A stretch of 64,000 bases of DNA from Methylorubrum aminovorans (GTDB taxonomy: Bacteria; Pseudomonadota; Alphaproteobacteria; Rhizobiales; Beijerinckiaceae), in the NCBI RefSeq assembly GCF_022179725.1, contig NZ_BPRC01000002.1, positions 124,001 through 188,000 on the forward strand, read 5' to 3'. The position numbers and the translations under genes are program-made. Below, one piece after another: positions 1-8,665 of the stretch. Positions within the stretch are counted from its first letter, which is position 1. Every line of letters starts with the position of its first letter. Under the pieces are notes generated by a model. That model saw only the letters and a list, made by a program, of their open reading frames with translations, was not told the DNA's origin and searched no databases.

Positions 1-141
1 GTCGACATAGGCACCGACGTTCTCGGGCGTGACGTTGCCGTAGCCGGTGATGTGGTCGGCACCGCCGTCGTAGCCGACGACGACGTCGAACACGCTCGGG
101 GTGGCATCGGTGTCGAACTGGAAGAGCAGCTTCTTGGACAT
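1..141 (-). CDS. mtdA: NADP-dependent methylenetetrahydromethanopterin/methylenetetrahydrofolate dehydrogenase MtdA, N-terminal part
   Basis: The gene runs off the left edge of the window, so only the first 47 codons are visible. The protein begins MSKKLLFQFDTD and continues with a glycine-rich stretch (VVVGYDGGADH) characteristic of MtdA from methylotrophs. MtdA oxidises methylene-H4MPT or methylene-H4F with NADP+ in the cytoplasm and links formaldehyde oxidation to the serine cycle. The ATG is preceded by a good ribosome site (AGAGGA). It lies downstream of sgaA and hprA on the same strand, the gene order of the M. extorquens serine-cycle operon. Identification rests on the short N-terminus plus this context. 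Confidence 0.9.
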   Translation of the reverse strand, partial: MSKKLLFQFDTDATPSVFDVVVGYDGGADHITGYGNVTPENVGAYVD

Positions 142-240
142 GATTCCTCTGGGCAAGTTGGCCGCGCGAGGCGCGGAGCGCTTCCTTGAGCGGCCCCGGA
201 GGCCACTCATTCAAACCGTCATTCCAGGGCGCTGACAAGC

Positions 241-310
241 GAACCCGGAATCCACCCGTGATGCGGCGACGAGCACCGATCCGTCGTGCCGAGTCGTGGA
301 CTCCGGGTTC
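241..310. repeat. Inverted repeat between mtdA and hprA
   Basis: Arms GAACCCGGAATCCAC (241-255) and GTGGACTCCGGGTTC (296-310) are reverse complements apart from one base, around a 40-base loop. The CCGGAATCCA/TGGATTCCGG type of palindrome is a common dispersed intergenic element in Rhizobiales. It sits in the 207-base gap inside the serine-cycle operon, so it would be transcribed and could fold in the mRNA between hprA and mtdA. It has no U-run, so it is not an obvious terminator. Confidence 0.6.
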
Positions 311-348
311 CGCTGCGCGGCCCCGGACTCACGAGCGGGTGGTTGGCC

Positions 349-1293
349 TTACGCCTCGACGACGTTCTGCGGCTTGCCCGCGACGTAGGCCTCGACGTTG
401 TCCACGAGCTGGTCGGCGAGGATCTGCATCGCTTCCTTGCTCGCCCAGGCCACGTGGGGCGTGACGATCAGGTTCGGCAGGTCGGCGTCGCACAGGATGT
501 TGCCGTCCTTGGGAGGCTCCTGGGCCACCACGTCGAAGCCGGCGCCGCCGATGGTGCCGTCCTTGAGCGCCTGGAGCAGGGCCGCCTCGTCCACCAGCCC
601 TCCGCGGGCCGTGTTGATGAGGATCGCGGACTTCTTCATCTTCTTGAGCTGCTCGGCCCCGATCATGTTCCGGGTGTCGGGGGTCAGCGGCACGTGCAGC
701 GTGATGACGTCGGACTGGGTCAGGATCGTTTCGAGATCCACGAGCCCGTCCTGCGGGAACACGTCGTAGGCCAGCACCTTCATGCCGAGGGCCTCGGCCC
801 GCTTGGCGATCGACTTGCCGAGCGCGCCGTAGCCGATGATGCCGAGCGTCGAGCCGGCGATGTCGTAGATCGGGTAGTCGAAGTAGCAGAACTGCTTCGA
901 CTTGTTCCAATCACCCCGGCGCACGGAGTTGGCGTAGGGCACGATCGCGCGACGGAGCGCGAACATCAGGCCGATGACGTGCTCGGGGACCGTGTTGAAG
1001 GCGTAGTTGCGGATGTTGACGACGGTGATGCCCTGGGCCTTCGCCGCGGCCTTGTCGACGACGTCCGTGCCCGTGGCGGCCACCGCGATCAGCTTCAGGT
1101 CGGGAAGCTGCTTCAGCGTGTCGGCGCGCATCGGCACCTTGTTGATCAGCGCGATCTCGGCGCCCTGAAGGCGCTCGACGATCTCTTCCGGCGTCCAGGT
1201 CGACTCGTATTCCTTGTACTCGTGCGGGAAGTTGAATTCGCGCACGGTCGCGTCGAGCGACTCGCGATCGAGGAAGACGACTTTCTTTGTCAT
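349..1293 (-). CDS. hprA: NADH-dependent hydroxypyruvate reductase (glycerate dehydrogenase)
   Basis: D-2-hydroxyacid dehydrogenase of 314 residues that reduces hydroxypyruvate to D-glycerate in the serine cycle. The nucleotide-binding motif GIIGYGALGKS lies near residue 150. The catalytic Arg is in NTARGGLVDE, the Glu in VVAQEPP and the His in VTPHVAW. The reading frame extends 15 codons further upstream, but the ATG at 1293 is chosen because it gives the usual family length and N-terminus (MTKKVVFLDRES) and has an AAGGGG ribosome site. It follows sgaA on the same strand after 243 bases and precedes mtdA. In M. extorquens this operon is activated by the LysR-type regulator QscR (family knowledge, not visible here). 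Confidence 0.96.
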   Translation of the reverse strand: MTKKVVFLDRESLDATVREFNFPHEYKEYESTWTPEEIVERLQGAEIALINKVPMRADTLKQLPDLKLIAVAATGTDVVDKAAAKAQGITVVNIRNYAFNTVPEHVIGLMFALRRAIVPYANSVRRGDWNKSKQFCYFDYPIYDIAGSTLGIIGYGALGKSIAKRAEALGMKVLAYDVFPQDGLVDLETILTQSDVITLHVPLTPDTRNMIGAEQLKKMKKSAILINTARGGLVDEAALLQALKDGTIGGAGFDVVAQEPPKDGNILCDADLPNLIVTPHVAWASKEAMQILADQLVDNVEAYVAGKPQNVVEA

Positions 1294-1353
1294 TCTGGAC
1301 CCCTTCCGGATCGACCGGCGGACGAGCGTGTCTCTCACGAACCTCCCGCGGCC

Positions 1354-1400
1354 CCGTCGTCGCCGGAGCGAGAACGATCAGGGGTCGGGCGTTTCGCGAG
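1354..1400. repeat. 47-bp dispersed repeat, copy 1
   Basis: This stretch between sgaA and hprA aligns without gaps to 35313-35359, with 39 of 47 bases identical. Both copies are in intergenic DNA just upstream of a start codon. The shared core includes CTCGCCGGAGCG/GTCGCCGGAGCG and TCGGGCGTTTCG. It looks like a dispersed intergenic repeat rather than a gene fragment. The function is unknown. Confidence 0.6.
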
Positions 1401-1536
1401 GCACTGGCGCCGGCCCCGTTTCCTCACCTGCTTTGACGCGTCTCCCGCGAAGCGGCCGGAAAGCCGGACGTCTCGCGGGGCGCGTTTTCTACTTAGCGGA
1501 AGCGGCGCCGTTTGAACCGGCGCCGCCGCCAAAAAA

Positions 1537-2745
1537 TCAGGACTTCGAGAGGGGGTTCTCGCGCAGGTAGCTGGAGGCCGCGGCCACACCCGAGCCCGGC
1601 GTCACCTTCACGCCGTTGTCGAGGAGCGACATCTCGGCACCGGCGATCGCGCCGAGCAGGGACAGCTCGTTGAGATCACCCACGTGGCCGATGCGGAACA
1701 CCTTGCCCGCGACCTGGGACAGGCCGGCGCCGAGCGCGAGGTTGTAGCGCACATAGGCGTGCTTGATGATCTTGGCCGCGTCCACACCCTCGGGCGCCAG
1801 GATGGCGGTGACGGTGTCGGAGTTCCACTCCGGCGACTTGGCGCAGGTCTTCAGGCCCCAGGCCGCGACGGCCTGACGGGTCGCCTCGCCGAGCACGGCG
1901 TGGCGGTGGTAGACGTTCTCCAGGCCTTCCTCGAACAGGCAGGCGAGCGCCTCGCGCAGGCCGTAGAGCAGCGGCAGCGGCGGGGTGTAGGGGAAGTAGC
2001 CGGCCGGGTTCTGCTTCTTGTGGTCTTCCCAGTCGAAGTAGACGCGGGCGAGACGGTCGTTGCGGCCGGACTGGCCCTCGGCCGCCTTGAGCGCCTTCTG
2101 GCTGACGCAGATCACGCCGAGGCCGGCCGGCAGCATCAGGCCCTTCTGGGAGCCGGCGATGGCGCAATCGACCTTCCACTCGTCGGCGTAGAACGGCAGC
2201 GAGCCGATCGAGGACACGCCGTCGACGAAGAGCATGGCCGGGTGGCCGGCGGCGTCGATCGCCTTGCGCACGGCGCCGATGTTCGAGGTCACGCCGGTCG
2301 CGGTCTCGTTATGGACCACCATGACGGCCTTGATCTGATGATCCTTGTCGGCGCGCAGGGCCTCCTCGATCTTCTCGGGCTTGGCGCCGGTGCCCCACTC
2401 CTCCTCCTGGACGATCACGTCCAGGCCGAGGCGCTGGGCCATGTCGATCCAGAGGTGGCTGAACTGGCCATAGCGCGAGGTCAGCACCTTGTCGCCGCGG
2501 GCGAGCGTGTTGGTCAGCGCCGATTCCCAGATGCCGGTGCCGGAGGCCGGGAACAGGAAGATCGTGCCCTCGGTCGAGCCGAACACCTTCTTGGTGTCCT
2601 CGAAGAGCGGCTTCGTCAGGGACGGGAAATCGACCGAGCGGTGATCCTCGGACTGCACCATCATGGCGCGCATCACCCGGTCCGGGATGTTGGTCGGGCC
2701 GGGAACGAACAGGTGGTTGCGTCCCGGACGTCTCGTTGCCGCCAT
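1537..2745 (-). CDS. sgaA: Serine-glyoxylate aminotransferase
   Basis: Class V PLP-dependent aminotransferase of 402 residues. It transfers the amino group from serine to glyoxylate, giving hydroxypyruvate and glycine, the entry to the reductive half of the serine cycle. The N-terminus (AATRRPGRNHLFVPGPTN) is typical of the family. The PLP lysine lies in AIAGSQKGLMLPAGLG, and FVDGVSSIG carries the cofactor-binding Asp. The ATG at 2745 is chosen over one 15 bases upstream because GGAGGAAA lies at ideal spacing and the length matches known SgaA. It is the first gene of the leftward operon sgaA-hprA-mtdA. Confidence 0.97.
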   Translation of the reverse strand: MAATRRPGRNHLFVPGPTNIPDRVMRAMMVQSEDHRSVDFPSLTKPLFEDTKKVFGSTEGTIFLFPASGTGIWESALTNTLARGDKVLTSRYGQFSHLWIDMAQRLGLDVIVQEEEWGTGAKPEKIEEALRADKDHQIKAVMVVHNETATGVTSNIGAVRKAIDAAGHPAMLFVDGVSSIGSLPFYADEWKVDCAIAGSQKGLMLPAGLGVICVSQKALKAAEGQSGRNDRLARVYFDWEDHKKQNPAGYFPYTPPLPLLYGLREALACLFEEGLENVYHRHAVLGEATRQAVAAWGLKTCAKSPEWNSDTVTAILAPEGVDAAKIIKHAYVRYNLALGAGLSQVAGKVFRIGHVGDLNELSLLGAIAGAEMSLLDNGVKVTPGSGVAAASSYLRENPLSKS

Positions 2746-3407
2746 GAAAGTTTCCTCCAATTTAAGTCGTTCTGGGCGGGCCGGCCTTTCGCGGCCGTGA
2801 TCCGCCCGATCCTGATGACAGGCACGCGCCCGCCGCGAAACGTCGTTCAGCCCCGCCGCAAAGCGGCGCGCGAAAAATCTCGCGCGGGCCGGGACCCCAC
2901 CACTGCGATGTCGGATCGTTGATCGGCCCGGAGCGGCGAAACGGCCGTCATGCCGCCCGCGTCGCGGCGCGTGCAGCCACGCCGGTCGCCTCCAGAGGCC
3001 CGAACCCTCGATGCGTCAGCCCAGCGCTGCATTCAAGCGCGCTCCTGCTGATTGTCCAGCGCTCCCATCCGTCCCGGCCATTCCCGCACCACTGAGGGAT
3101 GCTTCCCGCGCGGATCGAAACACGCGCGGCGGATGACCTTGGCTGCCGTTATGCCTCCCCTGCCTGGGAATGGAAAACGGAAAAAACTGAACTGAAAAAC
3201 AAAAAGATTTTCGCATGCACGGGCCGCGGGCGGGGTCTGCGGCGGGCGGTCCCGACGTTGCGTGGCGAATTCCGTCCCGCCGCCTGGAAGGGCGATCGGG
3301 CAACCGGAGCGCGGCATGATGATGCCCGCTGCCGTCATCAAACTGAGATCGGAATGCGATTTGGCTCTCTCCTGTCGCGATGCGGTTGTGAGAGGCCGGA
3401 GGCGCCC
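2746..3407. promoter_or_regulatory. Divergent intergenic region upstream of sgaA
   Basis: 662 bases without a convincing gene. The region must hold the promoter of the serine-cycle operon and that of the metallophosphoesterase gene. An unusually A-rich patch (about 3170-3215, including AAAAAACTGAACTG) stands out against the GC-rich background. In M. extorquens QscR binds upstream of sga, so its site is expected here. I could not assign a specific T-N11-A box. Confidence 0.4.
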
Positions 3408-4220
3408 GTGTCCCAAGATCCGGAATCGACCATCCGCGTTCGGACGCTGTTTCTGTCCGATCTTCATCTCGGCACCAAGGGCTGCCAAGCGGCCCTGCTG
3501 CTCGACTTCCTGCGCGACGTCGATGCCGATACGATCTACCTCGTCGGCGATATCGTCGACGGCTGGCAGCTCCGCTCGGGCTGGTACTGGCCGCAGGCGC
3601 ATAACGACGTGGTGCAGAAACTGCTGCGCAAGGTGCGCAAAGGCGCCCACGTCGTCTACGTGCCGGGCAACCACGACGAGTTCCTGCGTGACTATATCGG
3701 CATGACCTTCGGCGGCATCGAGATCGCCGACAGCCGGGTCCACGTCGCGGCCGACGGCAAGCGCTACCTCGTCATCCACGGCGACCAGTTCGACATGGTC
3801 GTGCGCCATTCCAAGTGGCTCGCCCATCTGGGCGACTGGGCCTACACCACGGCGCTGACCGTCAACACCGTGGTCAACCGCGTACGCCGCCGCCTCGGGC
3901 TGGCCTACTGGTCGCTCTCGGCCTGGGCCAAGCTGAAGGTGAAGAACGCGGTCAACTTCATCGGCCAGTTCGAGACATTCCTGGCGAGCGAGGCCCGGCG
4001 CCAAGGGGCGGACGGGGTGATCTGCGGCCACATCCACCACGCGGCCCACCGCGAGGTCGAGGGGCTGACCTACCTCAACACCGGCGACTGGGTGGAATCC
4101 TGCACCGGCATCGTCGAGCACTACGACGGCCGCATGGAGGTGCTGCACTACCCGACCATGCTGCGCGAGCGCCGCGCCGCGGAGAGCTTCGAACCCGAGA
4201 TCCGCCGCGCCGTCGCCTGA
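3408..4220 (+). CDS. Metallophosphoesterase, UDP-2,3-diacylglucosamine diphosphatase-like
   Basis: 270-residue calcineurin-fold phosphoesterase. The metal ligands appear in order: FLSDLHLGTKG, VGDIVDGW, PGNHDEF, VIHGDQFD and CGHIHHAAH. This subgroup resembles LpxH, which hydrolyses UDP-2,3-diacylglucosamine in lipid A synthesis, but the alphaproteobacterial members next to glycosyltransferases are not proven LpxH enzymes. The frame is open far upstream. I chose the GTG at 3408 because GGAGG (3398-3402) sits five bases before it and the conserved domain starts shortly after. The next gene, a glycosyltransferase, starts 26 bases downstream, suggesting a shared transcript and an envelope role. 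Confidence 0.85.
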   Translation: MSQDPESTIRVRTLFLSDLHLGTKGCQAALLLDFLRDVDADTIYLVGDIVDGWQLRSGWYWPQAHNDVVQKLLRKVRKGAHVVYVPGNHDEFLRDYIGMTFGGIEIADSRVHVAADGKRYLVIHGDQFDMVVRHSKWLAHLGDWAYTTALTVNTVVNRVRRRLGLAYWSLSAWAKLKVKNAVNFIGQFETFLASEARRQGADGVICGHIHHAAHREVEGLTYLNTGDWVESCTGIVEHYDGRMEVLHYPTMLRERRAAESFEPEIRRAVA

Positions 4221-4246
4221 GCCATGCAATCTTTCGTGAGGCCGGC

Positions 4247-5311
4247 ATGAGGCTGCTGCTCGCCACCGATGCGTGGCACCCGCAGGTCAACGGCGTGGTG
4301 CGCTCCGTCGAGCGCATGGCCGAGGCCGGTGCCGGACTCGGCGTCGAGCCGCTGATGCTGACCCCGGCCGATTTCGCCTCGCTGCCGATGCCGGGTTATT
4401 CCGAGATCCGGCTTTCGCTGGTCACCCGTGGGCGGGTGCTCGCGCGCTGGAAGCGGCTGGCGCCGAGCCACGTCCACATCGCGACCGAGGGGCCGATCGG
4501 CCACGCGGTGCGCGCCGCCTGCCTGTCGCTGAACCAGCCCTTCACCACGAGCTACCACACCCGCTTTCCCGAATACCTTGCCGCCCGCGCGCCGGTGCCG
4601 GAAGCCTGGAGCTATGCGTGGCTGCGCCGCTTCCACGCGGCGGCGAGCGGCACCATGGTCAGCACGCCCTCGCTGGAGCGGGAGCTTTCGGGGCGCGGCT
4701 TCACCCACCTGATGCGCTGGACCCGGGGCGTCGACACCGAGCTTTTTCGGCCTCGCGACCGCGACGCCTTCCCCGATCTGCCGCGCCCGATCTTCCTCTC
4801 GGTCGGGCGGCTCGCGGTCGAAAAAAATCTCGCCGCCTTCCTCGCCCTCGACCTGCCGGGCTCCAAGGTGGTGGTCGGCGACGGGCCGGACCGGGCCCGG
4901 CTCCAGGCCCTGGCCCCCGACGCGCATTTCCTCGGCGCGCTGACCGGCGAGGCGCTGGCGCGGGTCTATGCCGGCGCCGACGCCTTCGTCTTCCCGAGCC
5001 TGACCGACACCTTCGGCATCGTGCTGCTCGAAGCCCTGGCCTCCGGCCTGCCGGTGGCGGCCTTCCCCGTCACCGGCCCCCTCGACGTCATCGGCGGCAC
5101 CGATGCAGGCGTCCTCGATGCCGATCTGCGCACGGCCGCGCTGGCCGCGCTGACGATCCCGCGGGAGCGATGCCGGGCGGAGGCCCTGCGCTACACCTGG
5201 GCCGAGAGCGCGCGGCAATTCTACGACAACATCGCGACCGCGCACGCGCTGGGACCGATGCAGCGCCCCGACCGCCGTCCGAGCGCGGACGCCCTGCCTC
5301 GCCCCGGCTGA
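4247..5311 (+). CDS. GT4-family glycosyltransferase
   Basis: 354-residue protein with the GT-B fold of glycosyltransferase family 4. The N-terminus (LLLATDAWHPQVNGVVRS) is typical of GDP-mannose-dependent alpha-mannosyltransferases (MgtA-like). The donor-binding region contains SVGRLAVEKN and the E-x7-E-type motif FGIVLLEALASGLPVAAFP near residues 245-265. It probably adds a sugar to a lipid or polysaccharide at the cytoplasmic face of the membrane. It follows the metallophosphoesterase on the same strand. The substrate cannot be read from the sequence. Confidence 0.85.
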   Translation: MRLLLATDAWHPQVNGVVRSVERMAEAGAGLGVEPLMLTPADFASLPMPGYSEIRLSLVTRGRVLARWKRLAPSHVHIATEGPIGHAVRAACLSLNQPFTTSYHTRFPEYLAARAPVPEAWSYAWLRRFHAAASGTMVSTPSLERELSGRGFTHLMRWTRGVDTELFRPRDRDAFPDLPRPIFLSVGRLAVEKNLAAFLALDLPGSKVVVGDGPDRARLQALAPDAHFLGALTGEALARVYAGADAFVFPSLTDTFGIVLLEALASGLPVAAFPVTGPLDVIGGTDAGVLDADLRTAALAALTIPRERCRAEALRYTWAESARQFYDNIATAHALGPMQRPDRRPSADALPRPG

Positions 5312-5396
5312 TTTCCCCCTCGTCGGCCCCCTTGTCCGCAGGGCTTTCGCCGGCCTCGGGATGACGGACGCGCGCGGGAATGCGAGGGTCGGCGCC

Positions 5397-6047
5397 ATGC
5401 CCCCCCGCTCGAACCCCGTCAAAGCCGCGCGCCCCTTCGACCCTTCCCTCGCCGCGACCTACCCGGCGGTGATCGGCTGCGATGAGGTCGGGCGCGGCGC
5501 GCTGTGCGGGCCGGTGATGGTGGCCGCCGTCTGGTTCGACCCCCTCGCCTTCCCCCCCGAGATCCTGGCCCGGCTCGACGACAGCAAGCGCCTCGACCGT
5601 GCGACGCGCGAGGCCCTGACGCCGCTGATCCGGGCACATGCGCGGGTCTCGCTCGCGGGCGGCTCGCGGGCGCTGGTGGATCGGGTGAACGTGCGCGGGG
5701 CGACCCTCGACGCCATGCGCCGGGCGGTCGCCGGCCTCAGGCTCGATGCGACCGTGCTGGTGGACGGGCGCGACGCGATCCCCGGCCTGACGCAGGCTTG
5801 TCGCGCCGTGGTCGGCGGCGACCGCCTCGTGCCGCAGATCGCCGCCGCCTCCATCGTCGCCAAGACCGTTCGCGACGAGATCATGCGCCGGCTCGCCCTG
5901 CGCCATCCGGCCTATGCCTGGGAGCGTAACGCCGGCTACGGCACCGCCGCCCACCTCGCCGGGCTGACGACGCAGGGGCGCTCCCCGCATCACCGGGTGA
6001 GCTTTACGGGGCGGTTCGAGGCCGCGGCCGTGGTCTCGGGAGGGTGA
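5397..6047 (+). CDS. rnhB: Ribonuclease HII
   Basis: 216-residue RNase HII, which cleaves RNA in RNA-DNA hybrids and single ribonucleotides in DNA. The acidic catalytic residues are visible in GCDEVGRGALCGP, DDSKRLD and VLVDGRDAIPG, and the conserved block AAASIVAKTVRDE follows. The ATG at 5397 has a GAGGG ribosome site. An in-frame ATG at 5361 would add 12 residues and cannot be excluded. It converges with the radical SAM gene on the opposite strand. Confidence 0.94.
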   Translation: MPPRSNPVKAARPFDPSLAATYPAVIGCDEVGRGALCGPVMVAAVWFDPLAFPPEILARLDDSKRLDRATREALTPLIRAHARVSLAGGSRALVDRVNVRGATLDAMRRAVAGLRLDATVLVDGRDAIPGLTQACRAVVGGDRLVPQIAAASIVAKTVRDEIMRRLALRHPAYAWERNAGYGTAAHLAGLTTQGRSPHHRVSFTGRFEAAAVVSGG

Positions 6048-6135
6048 TGCGGTGCCGGCTCGGTTGCGGCGGGCGCCGTCGCGCCCCTCCTCCCGCAGGC
6101 GGGGCGAGGGGGCTGCGCTCTCCGTACGAGCCCCC

Positions 6136-7272
6136 TTAGAACAACGCGAGTTGATCCCCCGCGCGCGGTGGCACGCGGAAAAGCTCCGTCGTCTGGCGGA
6201 CCGGCTCCTCCGGGAAGCCGAGGCGGCGCTTGGCGAGCGCGAAGCGGCGGCGGATCAGGTCGGCGTAGGGGCCTTGGCCGATCATGCGGGTGCCGAAGGC
6301 GGCATCGTAGGTCTTGCCGCCGCGGGCCGCACTCAGCAGAGAGAACACGTGCGCCTTGCGCCCCGGATAATGCTCCGTGAACCAGTCGCCGACGAGGTCG
6401 TCGAGTTCGTGTGGCAGGCGCAGCAGCACGTAGTTCGCCTCTCGCGCGCCGGCCGAACGGGCGGCTTCGAGGATCGCCTCGATCTCGTGGTCGTTGAGCG
6501 AGGGGATGATGGGGGCGGCGATTACCATCACCGGTACGCCCGCCTCGCTTAAAGCCCGGATCGCCTCCAGGCGCTTGCGCGGATGCGGCGCGCGCGGCTC
6601 CAGGCGCCGAGCGAGATCCGGATCGAGGGTGGTGACGGAGATCGCCACCTTCACGAGACCCTGCGCCGCCATCTCGGCGAGCAGGTCGCGGTCGCGCAGG
6701 ATCAGGTTCGATTTGGTGACGATCCCGACCGGGTGACGGAAGTGGGCGAGCACCTCCAGCACGGCGCGGGTGAGGCCGTGGGTGCGCTCGATCGGCTGGT
6801 AGGGATCGGTCGCGGTGCCGAGCGCGATGGTCCGCGGCCGATAGCCGGGCGCCGACAATTCCCGCTCCAGAAGCACCGCGGCATCGGGCTTGGAGAACAG
6901 CCGCGTCTCGAAATCGAGGCCCGGCGAGAGACCGACATAGCTGTGGTTCGGCCGGGCGAAGCAGTAGATGCAGCCGTGCTCGCAGCCGCGATACGGATTG
7001 ATCGAGCGATCGAAGGGGATGTCCGGCGAGGCGTTACGGGTGATGATGTGGCGGGCGCGCTCCGCCGTCACCTCGGTGCGCCGGGACCGCTCCGCTTCGT
7101 CGGGCCAGCCGTCGTCGAAGCTCTCGCGCCGGGTCGCCTCGAAGCGTCCGTCCGGGTTGGCAGTCGCCCCGCGTCCGCGGCGGGCCTCGGGCGCGACCTG
7201 GGACGCCTCGTAGCGGCGGCCATCCGGCCCGCCTCGCATTGGCTTTCGCCTGTCACCCACTCCGACGCCCAT
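6136..7272 (-). CDS. Radical SAM protein, PA0069 family (spore-photoproduct-lyase-like)
   Basis: 378-residue radical SAM enzyme. The Fe4S4 motif is GCEHGCIYCFAR (CxxxCxxC, about residue 95), preceded by the family signature INPYRG. The middle contains ALGTATDPYQPIER, typical of the Rv2578c/PA0069 group annotated as Elp3/SPL-like. The reaction catalysed by this group is not established, though DNA-repair relationships are often suggested. The start at 7272 has GGGG at suitable spacing. A second ATG at 7239 is possible, because the first 30 residues are low-complexity and basic. Confidence 0.88.
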   Translation of the reverse strand: MGVGVGDRRKPMRGGPDGRRYEASQVAPEARRGRGATANPDGRFEATRRESFDDGWPDEAERSRRTEVTAERARHIITRNASPDIPFDRSINPYRGCEHGCIYCFARPNHSYVGLSPGLDFETRLFSKPDAAVLLERELSAPGYRPRTIALGTATDPYQPIERTHGLTRAVLEVLAHFRHPVGIVTKSNLILRDRDLLAEMAAQGLVKVAISVTTLDPDLARRLEPRAPHPRKRLEAIRALSEAGVPVMVIAAPIIPSLNDHEIEAILEAARSAGAREANYVLLRLPHELDDLVGDWFTEHYPGRKAHVFSLLSAARGGKTYDAAFGTRMIGQGPYADLIRRRFALAKRRLGFPEEPVRQTTELFRVPPRAGDQLALF

Positions 7273-7445
7273 CGCATCCCCGCCGCCCTATCGACTGTCG
7301 GCTTAGGAACATATCAAGAACATTGAAAGCCCGAATGCACAAGTTTCATGCAGCAGCAGACTTTCCCCCCTCATTCGGGGCCGTCCACGGGAACGGCTGC
7401 GCAAGGAAGGCTTTGCGAGGGCGTAAAATCGGTTATTCGCGCGGC

Positions 7446-7967
7446 ATGATCTCCGGCCTCATCCACGTGGCACGATCCTCCGACCCGGTCGCGATCGAGT
7501 GCCTCGCCGACACGCTGAGCGCGCTCGTCGCGGGCGTGGCGGCCGGCCTCGTGGGCGATGCGGTGATCGTCACGGCGGAGAGCTGTCCGGCCCTCGAGAC
7601 GATGGCCGAAGGCAGCGGCGCCACCCTGGTGGTGCGCCCGCCCGGCGCCAATCCGTGGGGCGCGGGCGCGCGGGCGGCGCGGCGCGAGTGGCTTCTCTGC
7701 CTGGAGCCGGGCGACATCCCGGCGGAGGGCTGGATCCGCAGCCTCGACCGCTTCGTCGGCACGGCCCGTCCGGACATGGCGCTCGGCCGGATGCGCCGCG
7801 CGCACGCGGCCCTGCCGGCCCGGATCGCCGCGCGGGGGGAAAGCGTCGTCGGCGTGCGCGGTCCGCGACCGGGCGACGTGGTTCGGCGCGAGCGGTTGCT
7901 CGCGGGCCTGCCCTTCTCGCCCCGGCTCAAGGTGCGGATGCTGTCGGCCCGCCTCGACCGCGCCTGA
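7446..7967 (+). CDS. Glycosyltransferase family 2-like protein
   Basis: 173-residue protein that looks like a short family 2 glycosyltransferase. The pattern is an N-terminal beta-strand (ISGLIHVARSSDP), a central AARREWLLCLEPGDIP resembling the DxD-region of GT2 proteins (here EPGD rather than DxD), and a basic C-terminus. No transmembrane helix is clear. It stands alone, divergent from the radical SAM gene. The start is the ATG at 7446, after which homology-like sequence begins. Assignment to GT2 is by resemblance, and the enzyme could be inactive because the canonical DxD is missing. Confidence 0.6.
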   Translation: MISGLIHVARSSDPVAIECLADTLSALVAGVAAGLVGDAVIVTAESCPALETMAEGSGATLVVRPPGANPWGAGARAARREWLLCLEPGDIPAEGWIRSLDRFVGTARPDMALGRMRRAHAALPARIAARGESVVGVRGPRPGDVVRRERLLAGLPFSPRLKVRMLSARLDRA

Positions 7968-8000
7968 CGAAAGCCGGTTCGGTGCTCCGACGCTTCGGGA

Positions 8001-8183
8001 TCAGCCGACCCGGAACCACGCAGGCGCGGCGCGCATCAGCACCATCACCGCGGTGGCCGCGAGCGCTGCGCCGATGGTCGTCTCGGCCGAATGCGCGTAT
8101 CCGGCCCGTTCGAGGACCGTGGCGGCGGAAGCAATCGTCAGCGCGATGCCGGCGGGAACAAGATGCGAGGCAGAGGCGTTCAT
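8001..8183 (-). CDS. Small hydrophobic membrane protein, unknown function
   Basis: 60-residue protein starting MNASASHLVPAGIAL, with two hydrophobic stretches (about residues 10-22 and 38-55) separated by a short polar hairpin. It is probably a small inner-membrane protein. The frame continues upstream to 8267, but that extension is arginine-rich and unlike the rest, so the ATG at 8183 is preferred. It lies between the glycosyltransferase (convergent) and rpmG (same strand). I do not recognise the family. Confidence 0.5.
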   Translation of the reverse strand: MNASASHLVPAGIALTIASAATVLERAGYAHSAETTIGAALAATAVMVLMRAAPAWFRVG

Positions 8184-8286
8184 ACCTCTGGCTCTACACG
8201 ATTTGGCTTGCGCGGGGATGATGCCGACGCCTCGGCGCGCCGACAAAATTGCGCGAGCCCGCCCCACGCCATGCCCCGAACGCGAA

Positions 8287-8312
8287 AGGCCGCCCCGTTG
8301 CCGGGGCGGCCT
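8287..8312 (-). terminator. Rho-independent terminator of rpmG
   Basis: Perfect 11-bp stem (AGGCCGCCCCG / CGGGGCGGCCT) with a TTGC loop, followed on the minus strand by TTTCG. It lies 33 bases beyond the rpmG stop codon. Confidence 0.8.
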
Positions 8313-8345
8313 CGACGCATCCGCGCAGGGATGGAAGCGGGACGC

Positions 8346-8513
8346 TTACTTGATCTTGGCTTCCTTGAACTCGACGTGCTTGCGCGCGACCGGGTCATAC
8401 TTCTTCATGACCATCTTCTCGGTCTGCGTGCGGGAGTTCTTCTTCGTGACGTAGAAGTAGCCCGTATCGGCGGTCGAGACGAGGCGGATCTTGACGGTAA
8501 CGGCCTTGGCCAT
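8346..8513 (-). CDS. rpmG: 50S ribosomal protein bL33
   Basis: 55-residue ribosomal protein of the large subunit. The sequence begins [18 protein letters not shown] and contains [11 protein letters not shown] and [12 protein letters not shown], the standard bL33 blocks. It is the cysteine-free (non-zinc) form usual in Alphaproteobacteria. It is a monocistronic gene with its own terminator directly downstream. Confidence 0.97.
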   Translation of the reverse strand: MAKAVTVKIRLVSTADTGYFYVTKKNSRTQTEKMVMKKYDPVARKHVEFKEAKIK

Positions 8514-8583
8514 GGCGGGGCGCTCCTAAAGCGGGTCGAGGGGCGATTCGCTGGTGGCGCGCCAGCGCAGGCGAAACGCAAAA

Positions 8584-8601
8584 GGCCGGGAAGCCCCGGC
8601 C
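8584..8601 (-). terminator. Rho-independent terminator of panB
   Basis: Stem GGCCGGG / CCCGGCC with loop AAGC, followed on the minus strand by TTTT (plus-strand AAAA at 8580-8583). It sits 65 bases past the panB stop codon and before rpmG. Confidence 0.75.
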
Positions 8602-8665
8602 GAATTCCGGCGCGGTCAATGCCCGATGGGAGGGGCTTCGTCAAGCCACGGGCCGCGGCCTGCCT

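Noticed and set aside
2847..3303. Small frames in the sgaA upstream region
   Set aside because: They lack ribosome sites and family resemblance, and their composition looks like untranslated GC-rich DNA.
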